Part shown: in pieces, positions 56,018-64,000 of the stretch
Layout: each line of letters opens with the position of its first letter
How positions within the stretch are numbered: position 1 is the stretch's first letter
Source: Spongisporangium articulatum
GTDB taxonomy: Bacteria > Actinomycetota > Actinomycetes > Actinomycetales > Kineosporiaceae
NCBI RefSeq assembly: GCF_044465595.1
Contig: NZ_JBITLV010000005.1
Location: 384,559 to 448,558 of the forward strand
Direction: 5' to 3'
DNA: 64,000 nt
Translations under genes and position numbers: made by a program
The notes under the pieces: model-generated
What the model was told of the DNA's origin: nothing
Database searches by the model: none
What the model saw: only the letters and a program-made list of their open reading frames with translations

Positions 56018-57169
56018 TCAGCTGTTGGCGATGATCTGACCGAGCGACTCGACCTCGGTCAGCACGTCGGCCACGACCGGGCCGATCTTGTTGCTCTGCT
56101 CAGCCGTGGTCCGCGCGTTGCCCGCCATCCCCTCGATGCCCGAGGCGATCTGGCTGACCACGGCCGACTGCTCCTCGACCGCCGAGGCGACCGTGCCCTG
56201 CGACGAGCTGACGGCCTCGACCAGGCGCTCGATCTCGCGCAGCGCCTCGGCGCTGCCCGCCGCAGCGTCCTGGATCGCCTCGATCCGGCTCTCGATGTCG
56301 CCGATGCTGCTGGACGTCGTCCCGGCCAGCTGCTTCACCTCGTCGGCGACGACCGCGAAGCCCTTGCCCGCCTCACCGGCGCGCGCGGCCTCGATGGTCG
56401 CGTTCAGCGCCAGCAACCGGGTCTGCGCGGCGACGCTGGTGATCAGGCGCAGGAACTCGGCGATCTCGGCGCCCGCGGTCTGCAGCTGCGCGAGCCGCTC
56501 CACGCCCTGGGCGGTCGCGGCCACCGCCTGCCGCACGGTGTCGGAGACCTCGCTGGAGATCCGGGCGATCTCCTGGACGGCGGACCGCAGCTCGTTGGTG
56601 GCCTGCGCCGAGGCGTCGGCCTGCCCCGCGGTGGTGGAGGCCGCGTTCTCGATCTGGCTGGCGACCTCGCCGAGCGAACCCATCCGATCCCGCGAGATAT
56701 CCAGCGCGCTCATCGCCCGCACGTTGCGCTCGCTCACGTTGTCCCACGTGACGATGTAGCCGTGCCGGACGCCGGCGCCGTCGGCGATCGCGTTGATCTG
56801 CGTGCGCAGCGTGATGTCCCCGAAGGTGAACACGGAGGTCCGCGGCAACTGGTTCGGATCGGCCAGGATCTTCTCGATCCGCGCCGGATCCCGGTGGAAT
56901 CGGTGGATCGAGCCGCCGAGCAGGTCCTTCAGCTCGAGGCCGAACACCGAGCGGATGGTCGGGGCGATGCCCTTCAGGGTCTGCAGGCCCAACTCGTTGA
57001 CGAACACGATGTTCAGGTCGAGGTCGGCGATGAAGCAGTTGGTGTTCAGGCTGTCCAACGCTGCGCGCAGCGGGTGCATGCGGTCGTCGAGGAGTGACCC
57101 GAGGCCGGAGGAACGCCGCCCCGAACGGGCGGTACGAGCCGGCGGCAGAGACTGAGCGAGCTGAGACAC
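56018..57169 (-). CDS. Soluble methyl-accepting chemotaxis protein with PAS domain
   Basis: A 383-residue chemoreceptor without membrane spans. Residues about 32-150 are a PAS-type sensor (LDSLNTNCFIADLDLNIVFVNELGLQTL, YIVTWDNVSERN). The rest is a long helical hairpin whose signalling tip is clear: LLALNATIEAARAGEAGKGFAVVADEVKQLA. The PAS resembles those in receptors of flavin or haem type. Motility or chemotaxis genes are not in the window. Start GTG 57169. Cytoplasmic receptors of this form sense internal redox or energy state, but that is general knowledge. Confidence 0.9.
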   Translation of the reverse strand: MSQLAQSLPPARTARSGRRSSGLGSLLDDRMHPLRAALDSLNTNCFIADLDLNIVFVNELGLQTLKGIAPTIRSVFGLELKDLLGGSIHRFHRDPARIEKILADPNQLPRTSVFTFGDITLRTQINAIADGAGVRHGYIVTWDNVSERNVRAMSALDISRDRMGSLGEVASQIENAASTTAGQADASAQATNELRSAVQEIARISSEVSDTVRQAVAATAQGVERLAQLQTAGAEIAEFLRLITSVAAQTRLLALNATIEAARAGEAGKGFAVVADEVKQLAGTTSSSIGDIESRIEAIQDAAAGSAEALREIERLVEAVSSSQGTVASAVEEQSAVVSQIASGIEGMAGNARTTAEQSNKIGPVVADVLTEVESLGQIIANS

Positions 57170-57276
57170 GACGGGGCCCTTCTGGTCCCGGGACCCGGCT
57201 GTTTCGGGAAGAGAACCTGAAGGATCTTCGTCCGGCGCCGCCCCCGGCTTGAGCCGCCGAGGACCAGTCGTTCGGG

Positions 57277-60200
57277 CTACTCCCAGTGCGGGGGCCGCTC
57301 GCGCTGGAGTTCCTCGTCGCGATCGCCCTGCGGCGCCTCGCCCCAGCCCTCGTCGGTGTCGTCGCGAGTCTGCTCGTCCTCAGGGCCGGTACTGGTCGGG
57401 CTGCCGGTGCTCATGGTGGACGACGGTAGCTCGGGTTCCAGCTCCGGGGGATCCGGGTCGATCATCGGCCCCAGGTCGAGGTCGTCGCCCGGATCGGGGG
57501 CGGCGACCGGCTCCTCGGCGACCGGCTCCTCGGCGACCGGCTCCTCGGCGACCGGCTCCTCGGCGACCGGCTCCTCGGCGACCGGCTCCGGGAGTTCCGC
57601 GTCGTCGAGGCCGGGCTCCTCGTCGTCCTCGTCCTCCAGCGCCTCGGGGACGACCAGCGCCCCCTCGTCCTCGGCCGGCACCGGCGGCGGGCCGAAGTCG
57701 TCGGCCACCGGCCGGGCCAGGGCCTCCTCGTAGGCGAGGCGGACCCGCTCCACCTCCAGCGCCGGGTCGGTGAAGTAGTCGATCGAGCTGACCTTCAGGT
57801 ACGACCAGCCCGCGCGCTGCCAGCGGTCGGGACGCAGGCGCTCGCGCTCACCGCACGAACGCCCCGAGAACGCGGGCCCGTCCACGTCGACGCCGACCAG
57901 CATCCGGCCCGGTACGCGGGGGTCGGCCAGAGCCAGGTCCAGCGGCCAGCTCCGGTCCCCGACCCGCGACTGCACCGGCAGGCCCGCCGCCGACAACCGC
58001 GAGCGCAGGTCGGCGACCAAGCCGTCGACCCCCGCGGTCGAGCGACCGGAGCGCGCCGACGTCCGGCCCGCCGCGGCCAGCAGGACGTCCCGCAGGAGCC
58101 GGGCCCCCGGCGTCCGCAACCGGTCGACCACCAGGTCGGCGGCGGTGAAGCAGCACACCACGGTCGTCCGCAGCCGGGCCCGGCTCAGCCCGGCGATCAG
58201 CCCGGCCGCACCGTGCTCGCCGTCCAGAACCCCGAACCGGTGCAGCACCCGGCCGTGCATGGTCCGCGCGATGCCCACCGACAGGATCGCCGCGTCGCGT
58301 TCCACCCCCAGCGCCCGCTCGACCGGACGGACGAGGAACCGCTCCGCCGCGTCGCCGCGGCGGCGGGCCTCCAGCCAGCGGGCCAGCGCCGGCCGCTCGA
58401 GGACGTGCGCGCGCAGCGCCTCGTCGATCCGTTCGGCGTGCCGTTCGCTCAGGGTGACGACGACCAGCGACTCCTCGGGCCGGTTCACCGCGTGCTCCTC
58501 GACCAGGTCGACCACGCGGTTCACCTCGGCGTCGGCGCTGATCGGCAGCTCCTCACCGGGCGGCGGGACGGCCATCCCGTCGGTGACCGGTTCGAGCGTG
58601 AGCGGCGGCAGCGCCTCGATACCGGGGGTGAGCTGCCACCCTTCGCGGTAGTGCGCGACCAACGGCAGCAGCATCCGGCCGTCGGCGGCCCGGTGGTCGC
58701 GCTCCAGCCGGCAGACCGTGGCGAACCGGCCGACCGCCTCGGCCAGCGACGGCCCACCGCCCGCGGGCGTCGTCTGCCGCCGCCGGTCACCGCCGACGAC
58801 CACCTGCGCACCGCGGGCCAGCGCCGCGACGACCTCGGCGATGCCGATGTACCCCGCGTCGTCGACCAGCACGGTGTCGACCAGCGGGCCCAGCTCGGGG
58901 TCGGCCGGCGCGAGCGAGGCGGCCACCGTGTCGGGGGTCATCACCCACACCGGCGCCAGCCCGCCGAGCACGTCCCCGCAGGCCCGGACGAGGTCGACCA
59001 GCCGCGGCCGGGCCTCCTCGACGGCCAGTTCGGTGCGCAGGGTCTGCACCTGATCGGCATGCCGGGCAACGGTTTTCGCGGCCCGCGCGGCCACCGCGGA
59101 ACGGACCGCCCGGGCCCCACCGGCGATCTGCTCGGCCTGCGCCACCCGCAGTTCCTCGGTGAACCGCCGCGACTGCGCGGCGTCGCGCCGGTTCAGCCGG
59201 GGGTCGGCGGCCACGATGCTCTCGCGCACCGAGGCCCACCACAGCTGGTCGAGCTCGGCGTCGACCCGCTCGAGGCCGACCCGGCGTTCGCGGAAGTCGT
59301 CGACCACCGCACCGAGCCCGGCCTGGCGCAGCCCGTCGACGAGCGTGGCCCGCCGCGGCTGCCCGAGGATGCCCTCCTGGTCGCCCGCCAGGTCGTGCAC
59401 GCGGTACTGGAGGTCGTCGAGCGGGATCACCCGGGGGTCGGCGTTGGAGCTGCCGGCGAACGCGTCGGCCAGCACGTCGAGCGCCGACATGGCCCGCCGG
59501 ACAGCGGCTTCCGCCTCCGAGAGGCCGACCACGACGCGGGGCAGCTCGGGCAGGACGGCGAACTGCGCCCAGCGCCGCTTCTGGTCGCGCGCGTCGCACA
59601 GCACCTTGTACAGGTCGGGCACGTGCACGCCCGGGCGGACCAGCGCCTGGGCGGCCTTGCGCAACCGGCGCCGGTCACCGCGGCCCAGGTCGGAACCCGC
59701 CTCGGAGCGTTCCGCCCGCGGGGCCAGCGCCTCGGCCAGCAGGTCGAGGTCGTGCTCGTAGACCTGCGGCTGCATCACGTCGACGGTCAACCGGACGCCG
59801 AGCAGCAGGTCGAGCAACGGCAGCCAGCCGCTCGCGTGATGGGCGGGGTGGAGGCCGGCGGCCGAGGTCACACCGTCCATCGCGGTGCGGGCCCGGTCGA
59901 GCCCCGAGCGCAGGATGAGCGCGGCCTCGAGCGCGGCGCGGGCCTGGACGGCGGTGGTCACGGCCGCGTCGAACCAGCGGGTGTCGGCCCGGCTCAGCGT
60001 GAAGGCCCCGGCCTGCGCGGCGGCCTGCAGGTGCGTGCGCAGGCGCTCGCGGGTGACGCCGTCCAGCCCCTTGAGCAGGCCGGTCTCCAACCGCACCGGC
60101 GTCTGCGGCGGTTCGGGCCGCCCGGACAGTTCGGCGAGGGCCACCATCGCGTCGTACAGACTGACGCCCCACGGGTCGCGGACCTCGTGCAGCGCCTCCA

Positions 60201-61704
60201 CCTCGTCGTCCAGGGCCCGCCGGACCCGGCGCAGCGTCTCCACCGCCCCGTCGTCGTCGCCGGCCCGACCCGGCCGGGGCAGCGCGGCCATCGGCCCGGT
60301 CACCGCCTGCAACGCGCTCAGCAGGTGCCGGGGGGTGGCCGGGCCGCCGAGACTCTCGCGCAGGTCGAGGACCAGGTCGTCGATACCCGCCGCGCGCAGC
60401 CGGGCCAGCAGCGCCTCGGTGCTGGCCCGCCGGGGGCTGAGCACCAGCACGCTGCGCCCGGCGGCGACCAGGCGGGCCGTCGCCGCGGCCAGCGTGTGGG
60501 TGACCCCGGCCCCGGGCGGGCCCTCGACCAGCACGTCGTCGCCGCGCAGCACCGCGTCGACCGCCGCCCGCTGCGACGGGTCGAGGTCGAGGACCAGCAG
60601 GTCTTCGGCCGGGTCCGGTTCGGCGGGCGGTTTGACCGGTAGGACGCCACGCGGCCCCAACCGGCCGACCATCGCCAGCCGGCGGTTCTCCCCCGGCACG
60701 GGGGCGACGGGCGCGGGGACGACGGGCGCGGGGACGACGGGCGCGGGGACGACGGGAGCCGGGCGTTCGTCGTCCGGGCGCACCTCGAGCGTCTCGACCG
60801 TCAGGTCGGCGGGCGGAGCCGGGGCCGGCTCCTCGGCGGCGGGCTCAGCGACCCGCTCACCGGCCCGCTCACCGGCCCGCTCACCAGCCGTGGCGAGGTC
60901 GACGACGGCCGGGGCCAGCGACCGGGCGACCCGGCCGAGCAGCCGGTGCTCGCGGATCGCCGGGACGGCGGCCTCCAGGTCCGCGATCACCGCGCCCGAA
61001 CCGGCGGCGAAGGTGGCCAGCACGAGGCTGCGTTCGATCGTGAACCCGGGGACGTCCGCGCAGTGCTCCTCGAGCCAGGCGTAGACCGGACGCGGGTCGA
61101 AACCCTTGGCCCCGTGGGCCAACCCGGCCAGGTACGTGCCGTCGGCCGGCACCCCGTAGGTCTCGACCAGGGAGCGGACCAGTTCCGGGTTGATCAGCAC
61201 GGCGTCGTCGAGCTCGAGGTCGAAGTCCTCGTTGCCCGCCCCCCGCGGGCGGACGGCGCAGCCGCGCAGCACGACGGGCGCCTTGACCGGGCCGTCCTTC
61301 TCGCCGGCCGGCAGCCAGGACGCGACACCGACCGACAGGCAGCAGCCCTGCACCCCGCGCTGCGCGGAGAGCACGACCGCCGAGCTACGGATCGCGCGGG
61401 CCTGACGCCAGGCGGCGGCGTGGGCGGCCTGTTCCCGGAAGAGGCTGGACAACCGGGTCTGCCGGCCCGCGAACAATTGGGCCAAGCCCGACGGGTGGGC
61501 GTGGGTGAGGTCCAGCCACGAACTGGTCGCGCCCGGACCGCTGACCACGAGCGTGTCGGGCAGGTCGGTCCCGGCGAGGGCACGGCGCCACGAGTCGAGG
61601 GCACCCTGGGCAGAGTCCTCCGCCGGGCGCTCGACGCGGGGCGTGGCGGCGCGGGGCGTAGCGGCGCTCTGGGCGAGCGAGCCGCCGGCGGACTGCTCGG
61701 GCAC
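57277..61704 (-). CDS. SF1 helicase-like giant protein with degenerate Walker A and nuclease-like end
   Basis: A 1475-residue protein. An N-terminal region (about 1-270) of unknown fold leads into Pro/Ala/Val-rich repeats, then an SF1 (Dna2/Nam7-like) helicase core from about 370. The Q-motif-like DPSQRAAVDAVL and GPPGAGVTHT (395-404) are present, but the Walker A lysine is Val. Walker B reads VLVDDAGYI (about residue 947), then GGDRRRQTTP. Further on (about 1255-1310) is a Vsr/DUF559-like segment, MLVGVDVDGPAFSG, GERERLRPDRWQRAGWSYLKV. The tail has five-residue EPVAE repeats and is very acidic. ATP hydrolysis is doubtful. Start GTG 61704. Confidence 0.72.
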   Translation of the reverse strand: MPEQSAGGSLAQSAATPRAATPRVERPAEDSAQGALDSWRRALAGTDLPDTLVVSGPGATSSWLDLTHAHPSGLAQLFAGRQTRLSSLFREQAAHAAAWRQARAIRSSAVVLSAQRGVQGCCLSVGVASWLPAGEKDGPVKAPVVLRGCAVRPRGAGNEDFDLELDDAVLINPELVRSLVETYGVPADGTYLAGLAHGAKGFDPRPVYAWLEEHCADVPGFTIERSLVLATFAAGSGAVIADLEAAVPAIREHRLLGRVARSLAPAVVDLATAGERAGERAGERVAEPAAEEPAPAPPADLTVETLEVRPDDERPAPVVPAPVVPAPVVPAPVAPVPGENRRLAMVGRLGPRGVLPVKPPAEPDPAEDLLVLDLDPSQRAAVDAVLRGDDVLVEGPPGAGVTHTLAAATARLVAAGRSVLVLSPRRASTEALLARLRAAGIDDLVLDLRESLGGPATPRHLLSALQAVTGPMAALPRPGRAGDDDGAVETLRRVRRALDDEVEALHEVRDPWGVSLYDAMVALAELSGRPEPPQTPVRLETGLLKGLDGVTRERLRTHLQAAAQAGAFTLSRADTRWFDAAVTTAVQARAALEAALILRSGLDRARTAMDGVTSAAGLHPAHHASGWLPLLDLLLGVRLTVDVMQPQVYEHDLDLLAEALAPRAERSEAGSDLGRGDRRRLRKAAQALVRPGVHVPDLYKVLCDARDQKRRWAQFAVLPELPRVVVGLSEAEAAVRRAMSALDVLADAFAGSSNADPRVIPLDDLQYRVHDLAGDQEGILGQPRRATLVDGLRQAGLGAVVDDFRERRVGLERVDAELDQLWWASVRESIVAADPRLNRRDAAQSRRFTEELRVAQAEQIAGGARAVRSAVAARAAKTVARHADQVQTLRTELAVEEARPRLVDLVRACGDVLGGLAPVWVMTPDTVAASLAPADPELGPLVDTVLVDDAGYIGIAEVVAALARGAQVVVGGDRRRQTTPAGGGPSLAEAVGRFATVCRLERDHRAADGRMLLPLVAHYREGWQLTPGIEALPPLTLEPVTDGMAVPPPGEELPISADAEVNRVVDLVEEHAVNRPEESLVVVTLSERHAERIDEALRAHVLERPALARWLEARRRGDAAERFLVRPVERALGVERDAAILSVGIARTMHGRVLHRFGVLDGEHGAAGLIAGLSRARLRTTVVCCFTAADLVVDRLRTPGARLLRDVLLAAAGRTSARSGRSTAGVDGLVADLRSRLSAAGLPVQSRVGDRSWPLDLALADPRVPGRMLVGVDVDGPAFSGRSCGERERLRPDRWQRAGWSYLKVSSIDYFTDPALEVERVRLAYEEALARPVADDFGPPPVPAEDEGALVVPEALEDEDDEEPGLDDAELPEPVAEEPVAEEPVAEEPVAEEPVAEEPVAAPDPGDDLDLGPMIDPDPPELEPELPSSTMSTGSPTSTGPEDEQTRDDTDEGWGEAPQGDRDEELQRERPPHWE
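57502..57590. repeat. 15-bp tandem repeat in the helicase-like gene (EPVAE tail)
   Basis: ggcgaccggctcctc is repeated five times exactly from 57502 to 57576 and once more with a changed end. It encodes the repeated EPVAE pentapeptide in the acidic tail. Another 15-bp tandem array is at 60706-60750. Confidence 0.9.
60706..60750. repeat. 15-bp tandem repeat in the helicase-like gene (PAPVV linker)
   Basis: gacgggcgcggggac occurs three times in tandem, with near copies on both sides, and encodes repeated VPAPV in a linker between the N-terminal region and helicase core. A 12-bp repeat (cggcccgctcac, coding ERAG) follows near 60860-60890. Confidence 0.85.
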
Positions 61705-61773
61705 GTCCCGAGGCTAACCGCGCGGCCCCTCCCGCCCCGGGAGCACACACCGTGCGCCGGAGCAGTCCTCTCT

Positions 61774-62310
61774 TCAGGCGGCGAGCAGCATCGCCAGGAC
61801 GGCGGTGTCCGGGTCGAGCGCCGGGTCGATGCCGACCTGGCTGACCAGCCGGGTGACCGTGCCGTCGCGTTCGGCCTCGACCCACGCGGCGCGGTGCTCC
61901 AGCCCGAGGTGCGGGACGCCGGGCAGCAGCACGCAGCCGGACGCGGCCCCCTGCACCTCGGGGGTCGAGGGCCGGCTCTCGGACGGCGGGTGGAGCAGCA
62001 GGAGCGCGGGCGGCGGCAGCTGGAACGCACCGGGGCCAGGCGCCCCCTCACCGAGCACCGGACCGGCGGCGGTGACCAGGCCGACGGTGTCGGGCCGCGG
62101 GTCGTCGGGCAGGTCCTCGACGGCGCGGTAGACGGTGGTGGTGGGCACGAGCCCGGGCACGGTCGCCAGGCGGACGGCGAGGGTGAGGAACTGCGTCCAC
62201 TCCCGGGTCGAGTCGGGCCAGCGTCCGCTCACCACGAAACCCCTCAACGCACCACCGGATTGGAAGGCCACGATCTCGACGGGGGTCTCGTTGGGCTCAT
62301 CGACGGACAC
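61774..62310 (-). CDS. Conserved-looking protein of unknown function, 178 aa
   Basis: A 178-residue soluble protein (DEPNETPVEIVAFQSGGALRGFVVSGRWPDSTREWTQFLTLAVRLA, ending VSQVGIDPALDPDTAVLAMLLAA), predicted mixed alpha/beta. No family was recognised. GTG 62310 is preceded by GAGGAGG and is better than the frame's first start at 62403. It is upstream of the helicase-like gene on the same strand with a 69-bp gap, so the two may be cotranscribed. Confidence 0.7.
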   Translation of the reverse strand: MSVDEPNETPVEIVAFQSGGALRGFVVSGRWPDSTREWTQFLTLAVRLATVPGLVPTTTVYRAVEDLPDDPRPDTVGLVTAAGPVLGEGAPGPGAFQLPPPALLLLHPPSESRPSTPEVQGAASGCVLLPGVPHLGLEHRAAWVEAERDGTVTRLVSQVGIDPALDPDTAVLAMLLAA

Positions 62311-62596
62311 GGCGGCCTCCTCGGTACGGGGGTCTTGGAGGCATGGTCGCTCGAGTGCCGTAGCGACGTCACGCGGAGAGTTCCCCTTGTCTCTCGTTGT
62401 CAAACAATCGCGCCAGAAATTGTTCGCTTTGAACGGATTACGCGATTTACCTGCGCGTCACAGCCAACTCACCAACAACTCACAGCCGAAACACGGCGGG
62501 CCCTTGATCGCAAAGCGTGAAACCTACGGTTGCCGGGCCATCGAGGGCGCACTCCGAACCGGCGTGCGCCCTCATACCTGTGAGCCTGGAGGATCC
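62311..62596. promoter_or_regulatory. Divergent promoter region upstream of urtA
   Basis: A 286-bp gap, unusually AT-rich for this genome between about 62390 and 62520. It contains the inverted repeat AACAAT (62403-62408)/ATTGTT (62419-62424), a possible operator. A clear GlnR box (GTNAC-N6-GAAAC) is not found, although urea uptake is often nitrogen-regulated. Confidence 0.45.
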
Positions 62597-63841
62597 ATGT
62601 CGATTCCGAGAGGGCGGCGCCTTGGGGCGTCCGCAGCCGTCCTCGTCGCCGTCCTGGCCCTTGCTGCGTGTGGCAGCAAGACCGGCGACGACACGGCCAC
62701 CGCTGTGGTGACCGCTGACACGTCCGGTCCGACCGTCAAGGTCGGCCTGCTGAACTCGCTGTCCGGCACCATGGCCATCAGCGAGGTGACCGTCAGCAAG
62801 TCGCTCAAGCTCGCGATCGACCAGATCAACGCTGACGGCGGTGTCCTCGGCAAGAAGATCGAGCCGATCCAGGAGGACGGCGCGTCCGACTGGCCGACCT
62901 TCGCCGAGAAGGCCGAGAAGCTCATCACCCAGGACCGCGTCGCGGCCGTGTTCGGCGGGTGGACCTCCTCCAGCCGCAAGCAGATGCTGCCGGTCTTCGA
63001 GAAGAACAAGGCGCTGCTGTTCTACCCGGTCCAGTACGAGGGCCTGGAGACGTCGCCGTACATCTTCTACACCGGCGCGACGACCAACCAGCAGATCATC
63101 CCGGGCCTCGACTACCTGAAGTCGCAGGGCAAGAAGAAGATCTTCCTGGTGGGCTCGGACTACGTCTTCCCGCGCACCGCCAACAAGGAGATCAAGGCCT
63201 ACGCCAAGGCGAACGGCATGACGATCACCGGCGAGGAGTACCAGCCCCTGGGTTCGGTCGAGTTCGGGACCATCGTCAACAAGCTGAAGGCCTCGAAGTC
63301 CGACGCGGTCTTCAACACCCTGAACGGTGACTCGAACGTCGCCTTCTTCAAGGAGTACAAGTCGGCCGGTCTGACCGCCGCGTCGCTGCCGACCGTCTCC
63401 GTCTCCATCGCGGAGGAGGAGGTCAAGGCCATCGGTACCCAGTACCTGAAGGACCAGCTGACGGCCTGGAACTACTACCAGACCATCGACTCCCCGGAGA
63501 ACAAGAAGTTCGTCGAGGCGTACAAGGCCAAGTACGGCGAGGCCAGCCCGACCTCCGACCCGATGGAGGCCGCCTACACGTCGGTCTACCTCTGGAAGGC
63601 CATGGTCGAGAAGGCCGGTTCGTTCGACGTCGCCAAGGTCAAGGCCGCCTCCGACGGCGTCACCTTCGACGCCCCCGAGGGCAAGGTCACGATCGACGGC
63701 GCCACCCAGCACATCTACAAGACGGCCTACATCGGCAAGGTCAACGCCGACGGGCTCATCTACTCGGTGTGGGACTCGGGCAAGCCGATCAAGCCGGACC
63801 CGTACCTCAAGGGTTACAGCTGGGCCGCGGGTCTCTCCTGA
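62597..63841 (+). CDS. urtA: Urea ABC transporter substrate-binding lipoprotein UrtA
   Basis: A 414-residue binding protein with a lipoprotein signal (VLVAVLALAACGS) and the Peripla_BP_5 (amide/urea) fold: VKVGLLNSLSGTMAISE, AIDQINADGGVLGKKIEPIQEDGASDWPTFAEKAEKLI, AAVFGGWTSSSRKQMLPVFEKNKALLFYPVQYEGLE, YIFYTGATTNQQIIPGLDYL and DYVFPRTANKEI. These match UrtA rather than branched-chain amino-acid binders. It should feed the urea importer UrtBCDE, presumably downstream, but the window ends first. ATG 62597 follows GGAGG. Confidence 0.95.
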   Translation: MSIPRGRRLGASAAVLVAVLALAACGSKTGDDTATAVVTADTSGPTVKVGLLNSLSGTMAISEVTVSKSLKLAIDQINADGGVLGKKIEPIQEDGASDWPTFAEKAEKLITQDRVAAVFGGWTSSSRKQMLPVFEKNKALLFYPVQYEGLETSPYIFYTGATTNQQIIPGLDYLKSQGKKKIFLVGSDYVFPRTANKEIKAYAKANGMTITGEEYQPLGSVEFGTIVNKLKASKSDAVFNTLNGDSNVAFFKEYKSAGLTAASLPTVSVSIAEEEVKAIGTQYLKDQLTAWNYYQTIDSPENKKFVEAYKAKYGEASPTSDPMEAAYTSVYLWKAMVEKAGSFDVAKVKAASDGVTFDAPEGKVTIDGATQHIYKTAYIGKVNADGLIYSVWDSGKPIKPDPYLKGYSWAAGLS

Positions 63842-64000
63842 CCTGACCGCCTGAACTCTCAGCACGACGTGGTGGCGGGGGGGGGGGGGGGCCCCCCCGC
63901 CCCCCCGGGGTTTAACCCAAAACAAAAACCCCGCGGCCGAGAGAACCAACTTGTCGGGAACCAACCCAAAAACCGGCAGGGCGGGGGGGCAGTGCGTGTG
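63842..64000. other. Low-quality or artefactual sequence at the window end
   Basis: After a few normal bases, a run of 15 G (63877-63891), then C runs, then A/C-rich sequence such as aaccaacccaaaaacc, unlike anything else here. It has no gene. Likely a contig end; urtB would be expected here. Confidence 0.7.

Noticed and set aside
57502..57590. CRISPR-like array
   Set aside because: The 15-bp units are directly adjacent with no spacers and are in frame inside a coding sequence. No cas genes occur in the window.
62404..62596. GlnR-binding boxes before urtA
   Set aside because: GAAAC occurs at about 62486 and 62518, but no GTNAC is placed 6 nt before either, and the two are 32 bp apart instead of 22.

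Overview
The window is high-GC DNA with dense coding, many GTG and TTG starts, leaderless starts (a TANNNT -10 box about 7 nt before the start codon) and 4-nt ATGA/GTGA overlaps. Gene content points to an actinobacterium: the divisome protein SepX/GlpR, an actinobacterial protein-O-mannosyltransferase next to rsmI as in Mycobacterium, and the block mscL-SAF-mtnP-fmdB ... galU-moeA-moaC-mog-rimJ-sepX, which I recall as conserved in Streptomyces-like genomes. Several GGDEF/EAL proteins and a soluble chemoreceptor suggest a motile, environmental, Kineosporia- or Frankia-like lineage. The genus cannot be fixed from sequence alone. The last ~120 bases (G and C homopolymers, then odd-composition sequence) look like a low-quality contig end.

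Layout. 1-9.5 kb: a truncated membrane gene and a diguanylate cyclase, an AlaC-type aminotransferase, VOC and GNAT proteins, an AbiEi/DUF559-type gene between two copies of one hairpin, rsmI with a GT-C membrane protein, and divergent pmt. 9.6-20.8 kb: serine hydrolase, two glycosyltransferases, cysteine-dioxygenase-like protein, YnfA, glutamine amidotransferase, LysE exporter, VOC, SDR, lipoprotein class A beta-lactamase, methyltransferase. 20.7-27.5 kb: a catabolic/uptake cluster with an NMT1-type binding protein, a mandelate-racemase-type enzyme, a fused double permease and an isopenicillin-N-synthase-like oxygenase. Divergent from these are an XRE-cupin regulator, the ABC ATPase and a SnoaL-like protein. 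Both arms carry the same 17-bp operator, TGTTG-N7-CAACA.

27.5-33.1 kb: a GGDEF-EAL protein, a GNAT gene with a 1-nt frameshift, and a probable toxin-immunity pair (secreted FN3/NucA-NucB-like nuclease, apparently frameshifted, plus a SUKH-like partner). 33.16-40.41 kb: an integrative element of about 7.2 kb inserted in the 3' end of tRNA-Ala(CGC), bounded by 45-bp direct repeats. It encodes tyrosine integrase, excisionase-like proteins, a RepA-like RecA-fold ATPase, two unknown proteins and a protein fusing an XRE DNA-binding domain to an intact-looking peptide deformylase domain. It also carries CTAG-rich clusters and 9-bp iteron-like repeats that no gene explains.

40.4-64 kb: core chromosome again. 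It has tRNA-Ala, sepX, the molybdenum-cofactor genes mog/moaC/moeA, galU, a GAF-GGDEF protein, 5-formyl-THF cyclo-ligase, a penicillin acylase family hydrolase, a CPA1 antiporter overlapping ribD tail-to-tail, fmdB-like protein, mtnP, a SAF-domain protein, mscL, a soluble chemoreceptor, a 1475-residue SF1-helicase-like protein whose Walker A lysine is missing, and the urea-binding lipoprotein gene urtA. The strongest candidates for something undescribed are the XRE-deformylase fusion with its element's repeat clusters, the nuclease/SUKH pair and the degenerate helicase.
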